Source: Amycolatopsis tolypomycina (GTDB taxonomy: Bacteria > Actinomycetota > Actinomycetes > Mycobacteriales > Pseudonocardiaceae). Taken from it: a stretch of 64,000 nt of DNA. The stretch spans positions 7,134,001 through 7,198,000 of the forward strand of contig NZ_FNSO01000004.1 of assembly GCF_900105945.1 (NCBI RefSeq), given 5' to 3'. Under the pieces are notes generated by a model. That model did not search any database. It was not told where the DNA came from and saw only the letters and a list, made by a program, of their open reading frames with translations. This document shows, piece after piece, positions 8,876 through 17,027 of this stretch (position 1 is the stretch's first letter; the number at the start of each line of letters is the position of its first letter). The position numbers and the translations under genes were made by a program.

Positions 8876-9331
8876 TCAGCAGGGCGTGGCCGACAGCTGG
8901 ATGTACCAGACCGGATCCCAGTTGACGTAGTCGCCTGTCCCCGCCCACTGGCACCGGATCAGCCTGCCGTTCTGGTCGAGAAGCCGCATGCCCGCGTTCC
9001 CGGTTTGGCTGTTGACGACGGAGCCCGTGTCGCCGGTGAAGTTGTTCAGCGAATACGTGCCGTAGTTGTAGAACTGGAACTCCCAGCCACCGTTGGACCC
9101 CCAGCTCGGCGTGGCACAGGCGTAGCCGGTCGGGCAGTCGTGCACCTCGCCGACCGAGACCCAGACGCGCCGGGACGGAGCCGGCGACGTCGACGGCTCG
9201 GCGGCCGCGACGGACGCGGACTGAGCGGCGCCACTGACTGCGGGCGCGGCCTGCGCGGGCAGGACACCGGCGGCCAGGAAGCCCACCACGATTCCGATGA
9301 CCGCCACGATCCGGCGCTGTCGAATCCTCAC
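8876..9331 (-). CDS. Secreted peptidase inhibitor I36-like protein
   Basis: A 151-residue precursor. Residues 1-30 are a signal peptide ('RIRQRRIVAVIG' then a hydrophobic run ending 'LPAQA'). After an Ala/Ser/Pro-rich spacer, residues about 58-151 have the Cys-rich beta-crystallin-like pattern of inhibitor family I36: 'CPTGYACATPSWG', 'GWEFQFYNYGTYSLNNFTG' and 'GSVVNSQTGNAGMRLLDQNG'. Family members inhibit extracellular metalloproteases or act as secreted structural proteins. The GTG at 9331 is chosen because AGGGGG lies 8 bp upstream and it places the signal peptide at the N-terminus; a longer upstream frame has no signal. It is followed by the convergent terminator at 8821-8856. Confidence 0.7.
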   Translation of the reverse strand: MRIRQRRIVAVIGIVVGFLAAGVLPAQAAPAVSGAAQSASVAAAEPSTSPAPSRRVWVSVGEVHDCPTGYACATPSWGSNGGWEFQFYNYGTYSLNNFTGDTGSVVNSQTGNAGMRLLDQNGRLIRCQWAGTGDYVNWDPVWYIQLSATPC

Positions 9332-9405
9332 TGCATATCCCCCTAGGTTGGTGTGAACCGGACCGTACTGGCATTCCGGACGAAGATCAAGTTCGGAATC
9401 ACGGA

Positions 9406-10743
9406 TCACAGCGCGTTGGCCTTGGCGACCCGGCCCAGGTAGCGGCCCGACTCCTTGACCGTCCGCCGCTGGGTCTCGAAGTCGACGTGGACCAGGCCGA
9501 ACCGTTGCGTGTACCCCATCGCCCACTCGAAGTTGTCCAGCAGCGACCACGCGAAGTACCCGCGGACGTCGACCCCGAGGTCAAGGGCGTCGCGCACCGC
9601 CCGCAGGTGCTCCATGAAGTAGTTCACCCGGGCCGCGTCGTACACGCGGCCGTCCACGACGGTGTCCACAAAGGACGCTCCGTTTTCCGCCACCACCAGC
9701 GGGAGATCGGAACGCGAAGAAATCCACGTGAGCAGCGAAGTGAGCGTCGACGGCGACTGCTCCCAGCCGAACGCCGTCACCGGCGGCCGCGCCGGCAGGA
9801 CGTCCAAGCCGCGCAACGTCGGCAGCGGGCAGTTGCTCGGCGCCTGCGGGTCCTCGAGCGGCGTCACACGGGCCGGGGCGTAGTAGTTGACGCCCAGCCA
9901 GTCGATCGGGGCCGCGATGGTGTCCGTGTCGCCGTCGCGGACGCACTCGACGAACCGGCCCGCGGCCGCCACCACGTCCGAGGGGTAGCCGCGGCCCAGC
10001 ACCGGGTCCAGGAAGAACCGGTTGTGGATGCCGTCGAACTTCCGGGCCGCCTCGGCGTGCGCCGGTGACGAACCGTCCGCGATCGCCGGCGCGAAGTTCA
10101 GCGCCAGGGAGAACTCGTGACCCGGCCCGGTGAGCGCGCGGGTCGCCAGGCCGTGCGCCAGCAGCAGGTGGTGGGCCGCGACCAGCGCCGTGCCGTGGTC
10201 CTGGCCACCGGGTGCGTGCACGCCGCTGCCGTAGCCGAGGAACGCCGCGCAGAACGGCTCGTTGATCGTCGTCCACTGGCGCACGCGGTCGCCGAGCGCC
10301 GCGTGCACGACGGCGGCGTAGTCGGCGAACCGCGAAGCCGTGTCCCGCGAGGGCCAGCCGCCCGCGTCTTCGAGCGCCTGCGGCAGGTCCCAGTGGTAGA
10401 GCGTCAGCACCGGCACGATGTCCCGGCTCAGCAGCTCGTCGACCAGCCGGTCGTAGAAGGCGAGCCCGGCCGCGGACGGCGTCCGGCCGTCCGGCATCAC
10501 CCGCGGCCAGGCCACCGAAAACCGGTACGCGTTCAGGCCGAGGCCGGCCAGCAGGCCGATGTCGTCGGCGTAGCGGTGGTAGTGGTCGCAGGCGACGGCA
10601 CCGGTCGCACCGCCGAGCACCTTGCCTTCGGTCGCCGCGAAGGTGTCCCAGATGGACGGTCCGCGGCCGCCTTCGGTGACAGCGCCCTCGACCTGGTAGG
10701 ACGCGGTGGCCGCGCCCCACAGGAAGCCCGCCGGGAAGGTCAT
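9406..10743 (-). CDS. GH1 beta-glucosidase
   Basis: A 445-residue cytoplasmic family 1 glycoside hydrolase that hydrolyses beta-linked disaccharides such as cellobiose. It opens with the GH1 N-terminal signature 'FLWGAATASYQVEGA', has the acid/base Glu162 in 'TTINEP', the substrate-site Tyr in 'GVNYYAPARV' (about 287), the nucleophile Glu353 in 'VVAENGASF', and the C-terminal 'GYFAWSLLDNFEWAMGY'. Length and motifs match full-length family members. ATG 10743 follows AAAGGGG and overlaps the stop of the upstream permease by 4 bp (ATGA), making it the last gene of a sugar-uptake operon. No secretion signal is present, so imported oligosaccharide is cleaved inside the cell. The exact aglycone preference cannot be read from sequence. 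Confidence 0.95.
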   Translation of the reverse strand: MTFPAGFLWGAATASYQVEGAVTEGGRGPSIWDTFAATEGKVLGGATGAVACDHYHRYADDIGLLAGLGLNAYRFSVAWPRVMPDGRTPSAAGLAFYDRLVDELLSRDIVPVLTLYHWDLPQALEDAGGWPSRDTASRFADYAAVVHAALGDRVRQWTTINEPFCAAFLGYGSGVHAPGGQDHGTALVAAHHLLLAHGLATRALTGPGHEFSLALNFAPAIADGSSPAHAEAARKFDGIHNRFFLDPVLGRGYPSDVVAAAGRFVECVRDGDTDTIAAPIDWLGVNYYAPARVTPLEDPQAPSNCPLPTLRGLDVLPARPPVTAFGWEQSPSTLTSLLTWISSRSDLPLVVAENGASFVDTVVDGRVYDAARVNYFMEHLRAVRDALDLGVDVRGYFAWSLLDNFEWAMGYTQRFGLVHVDFETQRRTVKESGRYLGRVAKANAL

Positions 10744-11564
10744 ACCGGTGCCCCTTTCAGGATGCCCCGCACGACGTGGCGGCCCAGCAGCAGGAACAAC
10801 GCGATGACCGGCACGACGGCGACGGTCGCGCCGGTGAGCATCAGCGCGTAGTCCGTGTAGTAGCCGCTGGCCAGCTGGGACAGCGCGACCTGCACGGTCG
10901 GCGTCTCGTTGGGGTCGAGGACGACCAGCGGCCAGAAGTAGTCGTTCCAGGTGGCCATGAACGTCAGCATCGCGAGCACCGCGGCCGGTGCGCGCAGGGC
11001 CGGCACGGCCACGTGCCAGTAGGTGCGCAGGATCGAACAGCCGTCGACGGTCGCGGCGTCGACGAGGTCCGGGCTGATCGCGTTCTCGCACGCCTGCCGC
11101 ATCCAGAACACGCTGAACGCGCTGACCAGCGCCGGCACGATCACCGCTTCGAGCCGCCCGTACCAGCCGAGGTCGCCCACGACCAGGTACAGCGGGATGA
11201 CGCCGAGCTGCGCCGGCACCATCGCCGAGCCGACGACCAGCAGGAACAGCGTGTTGCGGCCCGGGAAGCGCAGCCGCGCGAAGGCGAACCCGGCGAGGCT
11301 CGCCAGCACGACGTTGGCCACCATGACCGTGGTCGCCACGATCAGCGAGTTCCCGATGGCCAGCCAGAAGTCGACGGTGTCGAAGACGCGCCGCACGTTC
11401 CCGGCCAGGTTCCCGCCCGGCAGCAGCAGCGGCGACGTCTCCCCGATCGCCGCGTTGTCGCGCGTGGCCACGACGAACGACCAGTACAGCGGGAACACCG
11501 ACGCGCCGAGCACCCCGGTCAGCACGGCGTACACCCAGCCGCCCGGCCGCCGCCGCGCCGTCAC
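10740..11564 (-). CDS. Carbohydrate ABC transporter permease (MalG type)
   Basis: A 274-residue inner-membrane permease with about six membrane segments (for example 'GWVYAVLTGVLGASVFPLYW', 'VMVANVVLASLAGFAFARL', 'VIALFLLLGRHVVRG') and the EAA-type cytoplasmic loop 'DAATVDGCSILRTYWHVAVP' that contacts the ATPase. It pairs with the permease at 11561-12457 and the binding protein at 12464-13720. No ATPase gene is in the operon, so it probably uses a shared MsiK-type ATPase, as Streptomyces sugar transporters do (inference). GTG 11564 overlaps the upstream stop (GTGA) and its own stop overlaps the beta-glucosidase start. Confidence 0.92.
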   Translation of the reverse strand: MTARRRPGGWVYAVLTGVLGASVFPLYWSFVVATRDNAAIGETSPLLLPGGNLAGNVRRVFDTVDFWLAIGNSLIVATTVMVANVVLASLAGFAFARLRFPGRNTLFLLVVGSAMVPAQLGVIPLYLVVGDLGWYGRLEAVIVPALVSAFSVFWMRQACENAISPDLVDAATVDGCSILRTYWHVAVPALRAPAAVLAMLTFMATWNDYFWPLVVLDPNETPTVQVALSQLASGYYTDYALMLTGATVAVVPVIALFLLLGRHVVRGILKGAPV

Positions 11565-12457
11565 GCCGCCCTCACGAACCGGCGCACCAGCCGGTAGTTG
11601 ACCAGCGCGAACAGCGCGCAGACCACGAACATCACCCAGGTCAACGCGGCCGCGTAACCGGCGTCGAGGTGCGTGAACCCCTTCTCGTACAGGTACATCA
11701 CCAGCGTCTGGAACTGGCGGTCGTTGCCGCCGGTGCCTGCCGAGCCGCCGGCGTCGAACAGCTGCGGCTCGGCGAACAGCTGCAGGCCGTTGACCGTGCC
11801 GGCGATCGCGGTGAAGGCCAGCGCGGGCCGGATACCCGGCACGGTGATCGACCAGAACGTCCGCCACCGCGAGGCGCCGTCGAGCTCCGCGGCTTCGTAC
11901 AGGTCGCCGGGGACGGCCTGCATCGCGGCCAGGTAGATCAGGGCGTTGTAGCCGGTCCAGCGCCAGAGCACCATGCTCGCCACGGCGAAGTGCGACGTCC
12001 AGGTCGACGCCCGCCAGTTGACCGGCCCGATGCCGAACCAGCCGAGGACCTCGTTGACGACGCCGTAGTCGCGGCTGAACAGCTGCCCGAACACCAGCCC
12101 GACGGCGACGACGGACACGACGTTCGGCAGCAGGACGCCGGTGCGCCACCAGGTCGCCGCGCGCAGCGGCCGGTCGAGCAGGGCCGCGATGCCCAGCGCC
12201 AGCAGGAATTCCGGGACCGCGGCGAGCAGGAAGATCGAGACCGTGTTGGCGAGCGCGTTGTAGAAGTGCGGATCGGTGAGCAGGTCGCCGTAGTTGGCGA
12301 GGCCGAAGCCACCTCGGTCGCCTTCGAGCAGGTTCCAGTCGTGCAGCGAAACCCACGCCGTGTACAGCAGCGGGAAGGCGCCGAAGACGACGAACAGGGC
12401 GAAGAAGGGCGCGACGAACAGCAACGGCGTGACCGTGCGGTCGAGGCGGTGCGGCAC
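11561..12457 (-). CDS. Carbohydrate ABC transporter permease (MalF type)
   Basis: A 298-residue permease with an N-terminal membrane segment ('VTPLLFVAPFFALFVVFGAF'), the periplasmic 'ANYGDLLTDPHFYNALANT' segment typical of MalF/UgpA-like subunits, and the EAA loop 'AAELDGASRWRTFWSITVP'. It forms the heterodimeric channel with the downstream permease, which its stop overlaps by 4 bp. The start at 12457 lies 6 bp after the end of the lipoprotein gene. The operon order (binding protein, MalF, MalG, beta-glucosidase) is typical for beta-glucoside or cello-oligosaccharide uptake. Confidence 0.92.
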   Translation of the reverse strand: MPHRLDRTVTPLLFVAPFFALFVVFGAFPLLYTAWVSLHDWNLLEGDRGGFGLANYGDLLTDPHFYNALANTVSIFLLAAVPEFLLALGIAALLDRPLRAATWWRTGVLLPNVVSVVAVGLVFGQLFSRDYGVVNEVLGWFGIGPVNWRASTWTSHFAVASMVLWRWTGYNALIYLAAMQAVPGDLYEAAELDGASRWRTFWSITVPGIRPALAFTAIAGTVNGLQLFAEPQLFDAGGSAGTGGNDRQFQTLVMYLYEKGFTHLDAGYAAALTWVMFVVCALFALVNYRLVRRFVRAA

Positions 12458-12463
12458 GCGCGG

Positions 12464-13720
12464 CTACTTCAGGGCGGCTTGGGCCTGCTGGACGGCTTCC
12501 GCCCAGGCCTGCTCGACGGTGTCGGTGCCTTCCTCGATGCGCCCGAGCGCGCGGCCGAATTCGGGCCGGACGTCGGCGTCGCGCAGGCCGCGGTAGTTCG
12601 GGCGCAGCTGCTCGGCGGACGCGGCGAAGATCCGCCCGATCGGGGCGTCGCCGAAATACGCATCCGTGTGCGCGACGACCTGCGGATCTTCGTAGACCAC
12701 GGGCTCGCTGGGCAGGATTCCGTCGGAGAGGAAGAGCTTCTTCTGCTGGTCCGGCGCGGTCAGCCACCGGGCGAGCTCGTAGGCCTGCTGCTGGTGTTCG
12801 CCCTGCTTCGGCACGGTCAGGAACGAACCGCCCTGGTTGCCGCTCTTGCCGGGCACGGTGGTGACGTCCCACTTCCCGCGGCCCGCGTCCCCGCCGGCTT
12901 CCTTGATCTGGCTGAGCATCCACGCGGGACAGGCGACGGTGGCGAAGGAACCCTGCTTGATCGCCACGTTCCACGCCTGGGTGAACGTGGTCGCCGCCGC
13001 TGTCTGCCCCTTCGCGGCCAGGCCGCCGGAGAGGAAGAAGGCGTTGCGCACGCTCGGGTTGCGGTCGGCGATGAAGGAGTCGTCGCGCTGGGAGAAGTAG
13101 TTCTCCGGCGACTGGTTGAGCATCGCCGTGTAGACGGTCCCCGCCGAGTCGGCGAACTTCACGCCCGGCGTCTTGGCGGTGAACCGCTCGGCGGTGGCGG
13201 CGTAGGCGGCCCAGTCCGGCATCAGCTTCGCGACCTCGTCGCGGCCGGTGGGCAGGCCCGCGGCCGCGAACAGGTCGCGGCGGTAGCAGAGGGCGAGGCT
13301 GCCCATGTCCGTGCCGAGGCCCAGCACGAAGGCGCCGTCCGTGCCCTGCGCCCACTTCCACGGCACCCACTGCTTTTCCAGCTCGCGGGCGCCGTAGCCG
13401 GCCAGGTCGGCGAACTTGTCCTTCGCCTTCCGGTACTGCGGCATGTACTGCTCTTCGATCGCGACGACGTCGGCGGCGCCGTGCCCGGTGGCCAGCTGCG
13501 TCGCGAGCCCCTTGTGGTGGGTGTCGAAGTCGGTGACGCGGTTCTGCACCGTGATGTCCGGGTGCAGCTTCTCGTACTCGGCGATCAGGGGCGCGTAGCC
13601 GAATTCGCCGAAGGTCGCGATGGTGAGCTTCGTCTTCCCCTCGGCGTCACCCGGACCGCAGGCGGCGAGCGGGATCAGCGCGGCGACCACGAGCGCGGTC
13701 CGGCGGGCGATCGTTCGCAA
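12464..13720 (-). CDS. Sugar-binding lipoprotein of ABC transporter
   Basis: A 418-residue extracellular solute-binding protein. Residues 1-20 form a lipoprotein signal with lipobox 'PLAAC' (Cys21); the mature part has the family 1 pattern ('LTIATFGEFGYAPLIAEYEK', 'ADVVAIEEQYMPQY', 'WEVAIKQG'-like segment near 250, and the C-terminal 'WAEAVQQAQAAL'). It captures the sugar and delivers it to the two permeases. The start is TTG at 13720, with AGGAAG placed 6-7 bp upstream. Only 9 bp separate it from the LuxR-type gene, so the regulator is probably the first gene of this operon. Ligand not determinable from sequence; the GH1 neighbour suggests a beta-glucoside. Confidence 0.9.
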   Translation of the reverse strand: MRTIARRTALVVAALIPLAACGPGDAEGKTKLTIATFGEFGYAPLIAEYEKLHPDITVQNRVTDFDTHHKGLATQLATGHGAADVVAIEEQYMPQYRKAKDKFADLAGYGARELEKQWVPWKWAQGTDGAFVLGLGTDMGSLALCYRRDLFAAAGLPTGRDEVAKLMPDWAAYAATAERFTAKTPGVKFADSAGTVYTAMLNQSPENYFSQRDDSFIADRNPSVRNAFFLSGGLAAKGQTAAATTFTQAWNVAIKQGSFATVACPAWMLSQIKEAGGDAGRGKWDVTTVPGKSGNQGGSFLTVPKQGEHQQQAYELARWLTAPDQQKKLFLSDGILPSEPVVYEDPQVVAHTDAYFGDAPIGRIFAASAEQLRPNYRGLRDADVRPEFGRALGRIEEGTDTVEQAWAEAVQQAQAALK

Positions 13721-13729
13721 CAGGCTTCC

Positions 13730-14308
13730 TCAGATCACACCGGCCCGCACGGCGTACGCGACCGCGTGCGGCCGGTTGCGCAGGTTGAGCCGGTTGGTCA
13801 TGGCGTAGATGACGTTCTTCACGGTCCGCTCCGAGTAGCAGAGCTTGCCCGCGATCTCGGCAGTGTCCCAGCCTTCGGCCATCAGGCGAAGCACATCCAC
13901 CTCGCGCGGCGTGAGTGCCGCGGCGCCGTGCTCGGCGGCGAGGGCCTCGACCTGCGCGCGCAGCGGGGAGGTGCGGCCCCTGGCCGCGGCGAGCACGTTC
14001 GCGGTGAGCCGGTCGAGCGCGGTCCGCGGCAGCACGGCCGAGACGTGGCAGTCGGCGAGCAGGCCGACGTGCGCGGGGTCGACGTGCCCCGCGACCAGCA
14101 CGATCGCGGCCGGCGACTCGGCGGCCGCGGCCCGCAGCGCGGCGACGGCCTCGCGGTCGACCTCGCCGACGGCGAACACCAGCACGGCGGCCTCGCCCCG
14201 GCGGGCGCGCGGCAGGACCAGCAGCTCCGGGCGGGACTTCAGGTGGTTGATCAGCCCGGCCAGTGCGATCGGGTCGGACGCCCACGCCGCCACTCGCACC
14301 TGGTCCAT
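13730..14308 (-). CDS. Orphan LuxR/NarL-type regulator, paralogue of the gene at 281-883
   Basis: A 192-residue protein with a degenerate receiver-like half ('VRVAAWASDPIALAGLINHL', 'AAVLVFAVGEVD', without the acidic pocket or phosphorylatable Asp expected of a true receiver) and a LuxR helix-turn-helix at about 130-190 ('LTPREVDVLRLMAEG', 'LCYSERTVKNVIYAM'). It is much like the regulator at 281-883 in both halves. It heads the sugar-uptake/GH1 operon, with only 9 bp to the binding-protein gene, and is divergent from the NagZ-like gene. The shared upstream region carries the CTTCACG-type sites at 14364-14411. Lack of phosphorylation chemistry suggests control by ligand or protein partner (inference). 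Confidence 0.85.
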   Translation of the reverse strand: MDQVRVAAWASDPIALAGLINHLKSRPELLVLPRARRGEAAVLVFAVGEVDREAVAALRAAAAESPAAIVLVAGHVDPAHVGLLADCHVSAVLPRTALDRLTANVLAAARGRTSPLRAQVEALAAEHGAAALTPREVDVLRLMAEGWDTAEIAGKLCYSERTVKNVIYAMTNRLNLRNRPHAVAYAVRAGVI

Positions 14309-14363
14309 CGAACCCTCCTCCGCCCACGACGATTCCTGACTCCGGCCAGTCTGCTGAGGACGC

Positions 14364-14411
14364 CTTCACGAATTCTCTACCGCACGCGACCACATTCTTC
14401 ACGCCGTGAAG
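14364..14411. promoter_or_regulatory. Candidate operator: CTTCACG half-site plus 15-bp palindrome
   Basis: CTTCACG at 14364-14370 and CTTCACGCCGTGAAG at 14397-14411 lie between the divergent LuxR-type gene (start 14308) and the GH3 gene (start 14461). The same pair of sites, spaced one helical turn (11 bp) closer, precedes the paralogous regulator at 906-943. Probable binding sites of these regulators; inferred. Confidence 0.5.
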
Positions 14412-14460
14412 TTGGACGTCGACTACGGTCGGGGGCACCCACGAACGAGTGAAGGGACCG

Positions 14461-15639
14461 ATGAACCGCCGATTTCTCGCCGCCTCCGGGGTGGCGTTCG
14501 CCGTCATAGCCGGGTGTTCGCTGGTCGCGGGCCTGCAACCGCGGACCGTGTCCGGGCTGGCGGTCCCCCGGACCGCCGACCGGCCGGTGCCCGACCCGGT
14601 GGCTCCCCCGCCCGCCGCTCCGGCGCCCACGTCCCGGCTCGCGCGGCCGGACGACTGCGCGTCACTGGCGGCCGGGCTCGACGACCGCGCGCAGGTCGCG
14701 CAGCTGGTCGTCGTGGGCGTCTCCGGCGACAACCCGGCGGCCACCGTGTCCCTGGTGCGCGACCACCAGGTCGGCGGGATCTTCGTCGGGGGTAACGCAA
14801 CAGCGTTGTTGAAAGACCGTTCGCTGGCCGCCGTCCAGGCGGTGGCCAAGGTGCCGGTGGCGGTGTCGGTCGACGAAGAGGGCGGCCGCGTCCAGCGCAT
14901 CGACGACCTCGACGGCGACCTGCCCTCGGCCAGGACGATGGCCGAGAAGAAGTCCCCGGCCGAGGTCCGCGAGCTGGCGGCCGAGCGGGGCCGCCAGCTG
15001 CGCGCCCGCGGGGTGACGGTGGACTTCGCCCCGGACACCGACGTCACGGACGCCCCCGACGGCGACGTGATCGGCGACCGGTCGTTCAGCCCCGACCCGG
15101 CGCGGGTGAAGACGTACGCGAAAGCGTTTGCGGAAGGCCTGCGCGACGCCGGGATCCAGCCGGTGCTGAAGCACTTCCCCGGCCACGGCCACGGCTCGGG
15201 CGACTCCCACAAGGGCACGGTCGTCACGCCGCCGCTCGGCAAGCTGCGCGCGGTCGACCTGGTGCCGTACCGGGGCATCGCCGACTACGGCCCGGTCGCG
15301 GTGATGGTCGGCCACCTCGACGTGCCGGACCTGACCGACGGCGTCCCGGCGTCCCTGTCGCCGGCCGCCTACCGGCTGCTGCGCGGCGAATTCGCGTTCG
15401 ACGGCCCGGTGGTGACCGACGACCTCGGCGCGATGAAGGCGATCACCGCGCAGTACCCGCTGCCGGAGGCGGTGCTGAAGGCGCTGCAGGCCGGCGCGGA
15501 CCAGGCGCTGTGGTCGTCCGGGGGCCGCGTGGACGTGGTGCTGGACCGGCTGGTCAAGGCCGTGCAGAGCGGGGAGCTGCCGAAGACGCGGGTGCAGGAG
15601 TCGGTCACGCGCGTGCTGCGGGGCAAGGGACTCTGCTGA
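14461..15639 (+). CDS. GH3 beta-N-acetylhexosaminidase (NagZ-like) lipoprotein
   Basis: A 392-residue family 3 glycoside hydrolase. Residues 1-19 form a lipoprotein signal ('GVAFAVIAGC', Cys19), so it is surface-anchored, unlike cytoplasmic enterobacterial NagZ. The catalytic barrel contains the NagZ signature 'KHFPGHG' (237-243) with the Asp248/His250 dyad of 'GDSHKG' that acts as acid/base in this subgroup, the 'SVDEEGGRVQR' strand, and the nucleophile-bearing 'VVTDDLGAMKAI'. It removes beta-linked N-acetylglucosamine from muropeptides or chito-oligomers. ATG 14461 is preferred over GTG 14449 because GAAGGGA lies upstream. It is divergent from the LuxR-type gene and may share its operator. 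Confidence 0.92.
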   Translation: MNRRFLAASGVAFAVIAGCSLVAGLQPRTVSGLAVPRTADRPVPDPVAPPPAAPAPTSRLARPDDCASLAAGLDDRAQVAQLVVVGVSGDNPAATVSLVRDHQVGGIFVGGNATALLKDRSLAAVQAVAKVPVAVSVDEEGGRVQRIDDLDGDLPSARTMAEKKSPAEVRELAAERGRQLRARGVTVDFAPDTDVTDAPDGDVIGDRSFSPDPARVKTYAKAFAEGLRDAGIQPVLKHFPGHGHGSGDSHKGTVVTPPLGKLRAVDLVPYRGIADYGPVAVMVGHLDVPDLTDGVPASLSPAAYRLLRGEFAFDGPVVTDDLGAMKAITAQYPLPEAVLKALQAGADQALWSSGGRVDVVLDRLVKAVQSGELPKTRVQESVTRVLRGKGLC

Positions 15640-15693
15640 GTTTCGCGGCCGAGCCTAAACTTTCCCGCGACGGCACCCGGACCAAGGAGCGGC

Positions 15694-16563
15694 ATGGCGG
15701 ACCTCGGCGGCACCTACCACCTCGGCGGCGAACTCCCGGTGACCCGCATGGGTTACGGCGCCATGCAGCTGGCCGGGCCCGGTGTCTGGGGACCGCCGAA
15801 GGACCACGACACCGCCGTCGCCGTGCTGCGGGAGGCCGTCGAGCGCGGGGTCACCCACCTCGACACCAGCGACTACTACGGCCCGCACACGGTGAACGCG
15901 CTGATCAAGGAAGCCCTGCACCCCTACCCCGAGTCGCTCGTCATCGTGACGAAGGTGGGCGCGCGGCGGAGCGAGGACAAGGGCTGGCCGGCCGCGCTGT
16001 CGGCCGCGGACCTCACCGAAGCCGTGCACGACAACCTGCGCAACCTCGGCGTCGACGCGCTCGACGTCGTCAACCTGCGGCTGAGCAACGCCGCTTTGGA
16101 CTACCCCGTGCCGATGTCGCTCGCCGAACCCTTCGGGGTGCTCGCCGAGCTGCGGGAGCAGGGGCTGATCCGGCACCTCGGCGTCAGCCACGTCAGCGCC
16201 GAGCAGCTCGACGAGGCGAAGGCGATCGCGCCGGTCGTCTGCGTGCAGAACCAGTACAACCTGGCCCACCGGGAGAGCGACGACCTCGTCGACAAGTGCG
16301 CCGCCGAGGGCATCGCCTTCGTGCCGTACTTCCCGCTCGGCGGCTTCAGCCCGCTGCAGTCGGGGCTGCTCGACGACTGCGCCGCCCGGGTGGGCGCCAC
16401 GCCGATGCAGGTCGCGCTCGCCTGGCTGCTGCAGCGGTCGCCGTCGATGCTGCTGATCCCCGGGACGTCGTCGCCCGCGCACCTGCGGGAGAACCTGGCT
16501 GCCGCTTCGCTCGAGCTGCCCCCGGACGTGCTGGCCGATCTGGACCGGATCGGCGCGGCCTGA
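15694..16563 (+). CDS. Aldo/keto reductase
   Basis: A 289-residue TIM-barrel NADPH-dependent oxidoreductase. Asp57 ('HLDTSDYYG'), Tyr62 and Lys87 ('IVTKVGA') of the catalytic tetrad are present; the usual histidine position at the end of strand 4 ('DVVNLRLSN', about 125-132) reads Arg/Asn instead, which may alter carbonyl activation. The cofactor end has 'LLIPGTSSPAHLRENLAAA', typical for the family. Start at ATG 15694 after AAGGAG. The stop codon lies inside a short tandem duplication (GCCTGATCGCTACG twice, about 16559-16587). Stand-alone gene; substrate unknown. Confidence 0.92.
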   Translation: MADLGGTYHLGGELPVTRMGYGAMQLAGPGVWGPPKDHDTAVAVLREAVERGVTHLDTSDYYGPHTVNALIKEALHPYPESLVIVTKVGARRSEDKGWPAALSAADLTEAVHDNLRNLGVDALDVVNLRLSNAALDYPVPMSLAEPFGVLAELREQGLIRHLGVSHVSAEQLDEAKAIAPVVCVQNQYNLAHRESDDLVDKCAAEGIAFVPYFPLGGFSPLQSGLLDDCAARVGATPMQVALAWLLQRSPSMLLIPGTSSPAHLRENLAAASLELPPDVLADLDRIGAA

Positions 16564-16619
16564 TCGCTACGGCCTGATCGCTACGCTGAGCGCTCGCACA
16601 GCACGAGAACGGAGAGACC

Positions 16620-17027
16620 GTGGCGGAGTGGGGCGATCTGGTCGCGTACATCAGGGAGTCGTACCGGGTGGTGCGCGACGAGCCCGACGAAATCCGCATC
16701 CGGCTCGTGTTCGGCGACGACCCCGACACCGAACAGCGCGCGCAGATCGTCGTGATCGCCCGCGAAATCCTCGACCAGCGCGAGGACTGGGTCCAGATCG
16801 CCACCCCGTTCGCCCGGCACGAGCAGGTCGACCTCCTCGAGGTGCTGACCGAGGTCGGCGACGCGATCGTGGTCGGCGGCCTCGCGGTGATGGGCGAGCA
16901 CGTCGTCCTGCGGCACTCGCTGCCCCTGATCAACCTCGACATCAACGAGTTCACCGACCCGCTGGAGCTGGTCGCCGGCGCGGCCGAGCTGCTGGAGCAG
17001 CAGTTCACCGGCCGCGACGACTACTGA
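16620..17027 (+). CDS. YbjN/T3SS-chaperone-fold-like conserved protein
   Basis: A 135-residue acidic cytoplasmic protein with alternating strands and helices ('EIRIRLVFGDD', 'AQIVVIAREIL', 'WVQIATPFA', 'GGLAVMGEHVVLRHSLPL', ending with a helix 'ELVAGAAELLEQQF'). This resembles the YbjN / type III secretion chaperone-like domain, whose members are small dimeric adaptors of unclear function. Start is GTG 16620 after CGGAGAG. Its 3' end overlaps that of the converging MFS gene by 23 bp, just before the palindromic repeat at 17032-17074. Confidence 0.6.
   Translation: MAEWGDLVAYIRESYRVVRDEPDEIRIRLVFGDDPDTEQRAQIVVIAREILDQREDWVQIATPFARHEQVDLLEVLTEVGDAIVVGGLAVMGEHVVLRHSLPLINLDINEFTDPLELVAGAAELLEQQFTGRDDY

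Noticed and set aside
11669..14452. A 927-codon forward frame opposite the sugar-uptake operon
   Set aside because: It lies antisense to three recognisable transporter/regulator genes and has no domain or ribosome site.
16559..16587. Short tandem duplication GCCTGATCGCTACG at the end of the aldo/keto reductase gene as a mobile-element target-site duplication
   Set aside because: The copies are directly adjacent with nothing inserted, so simple slippage explains them.
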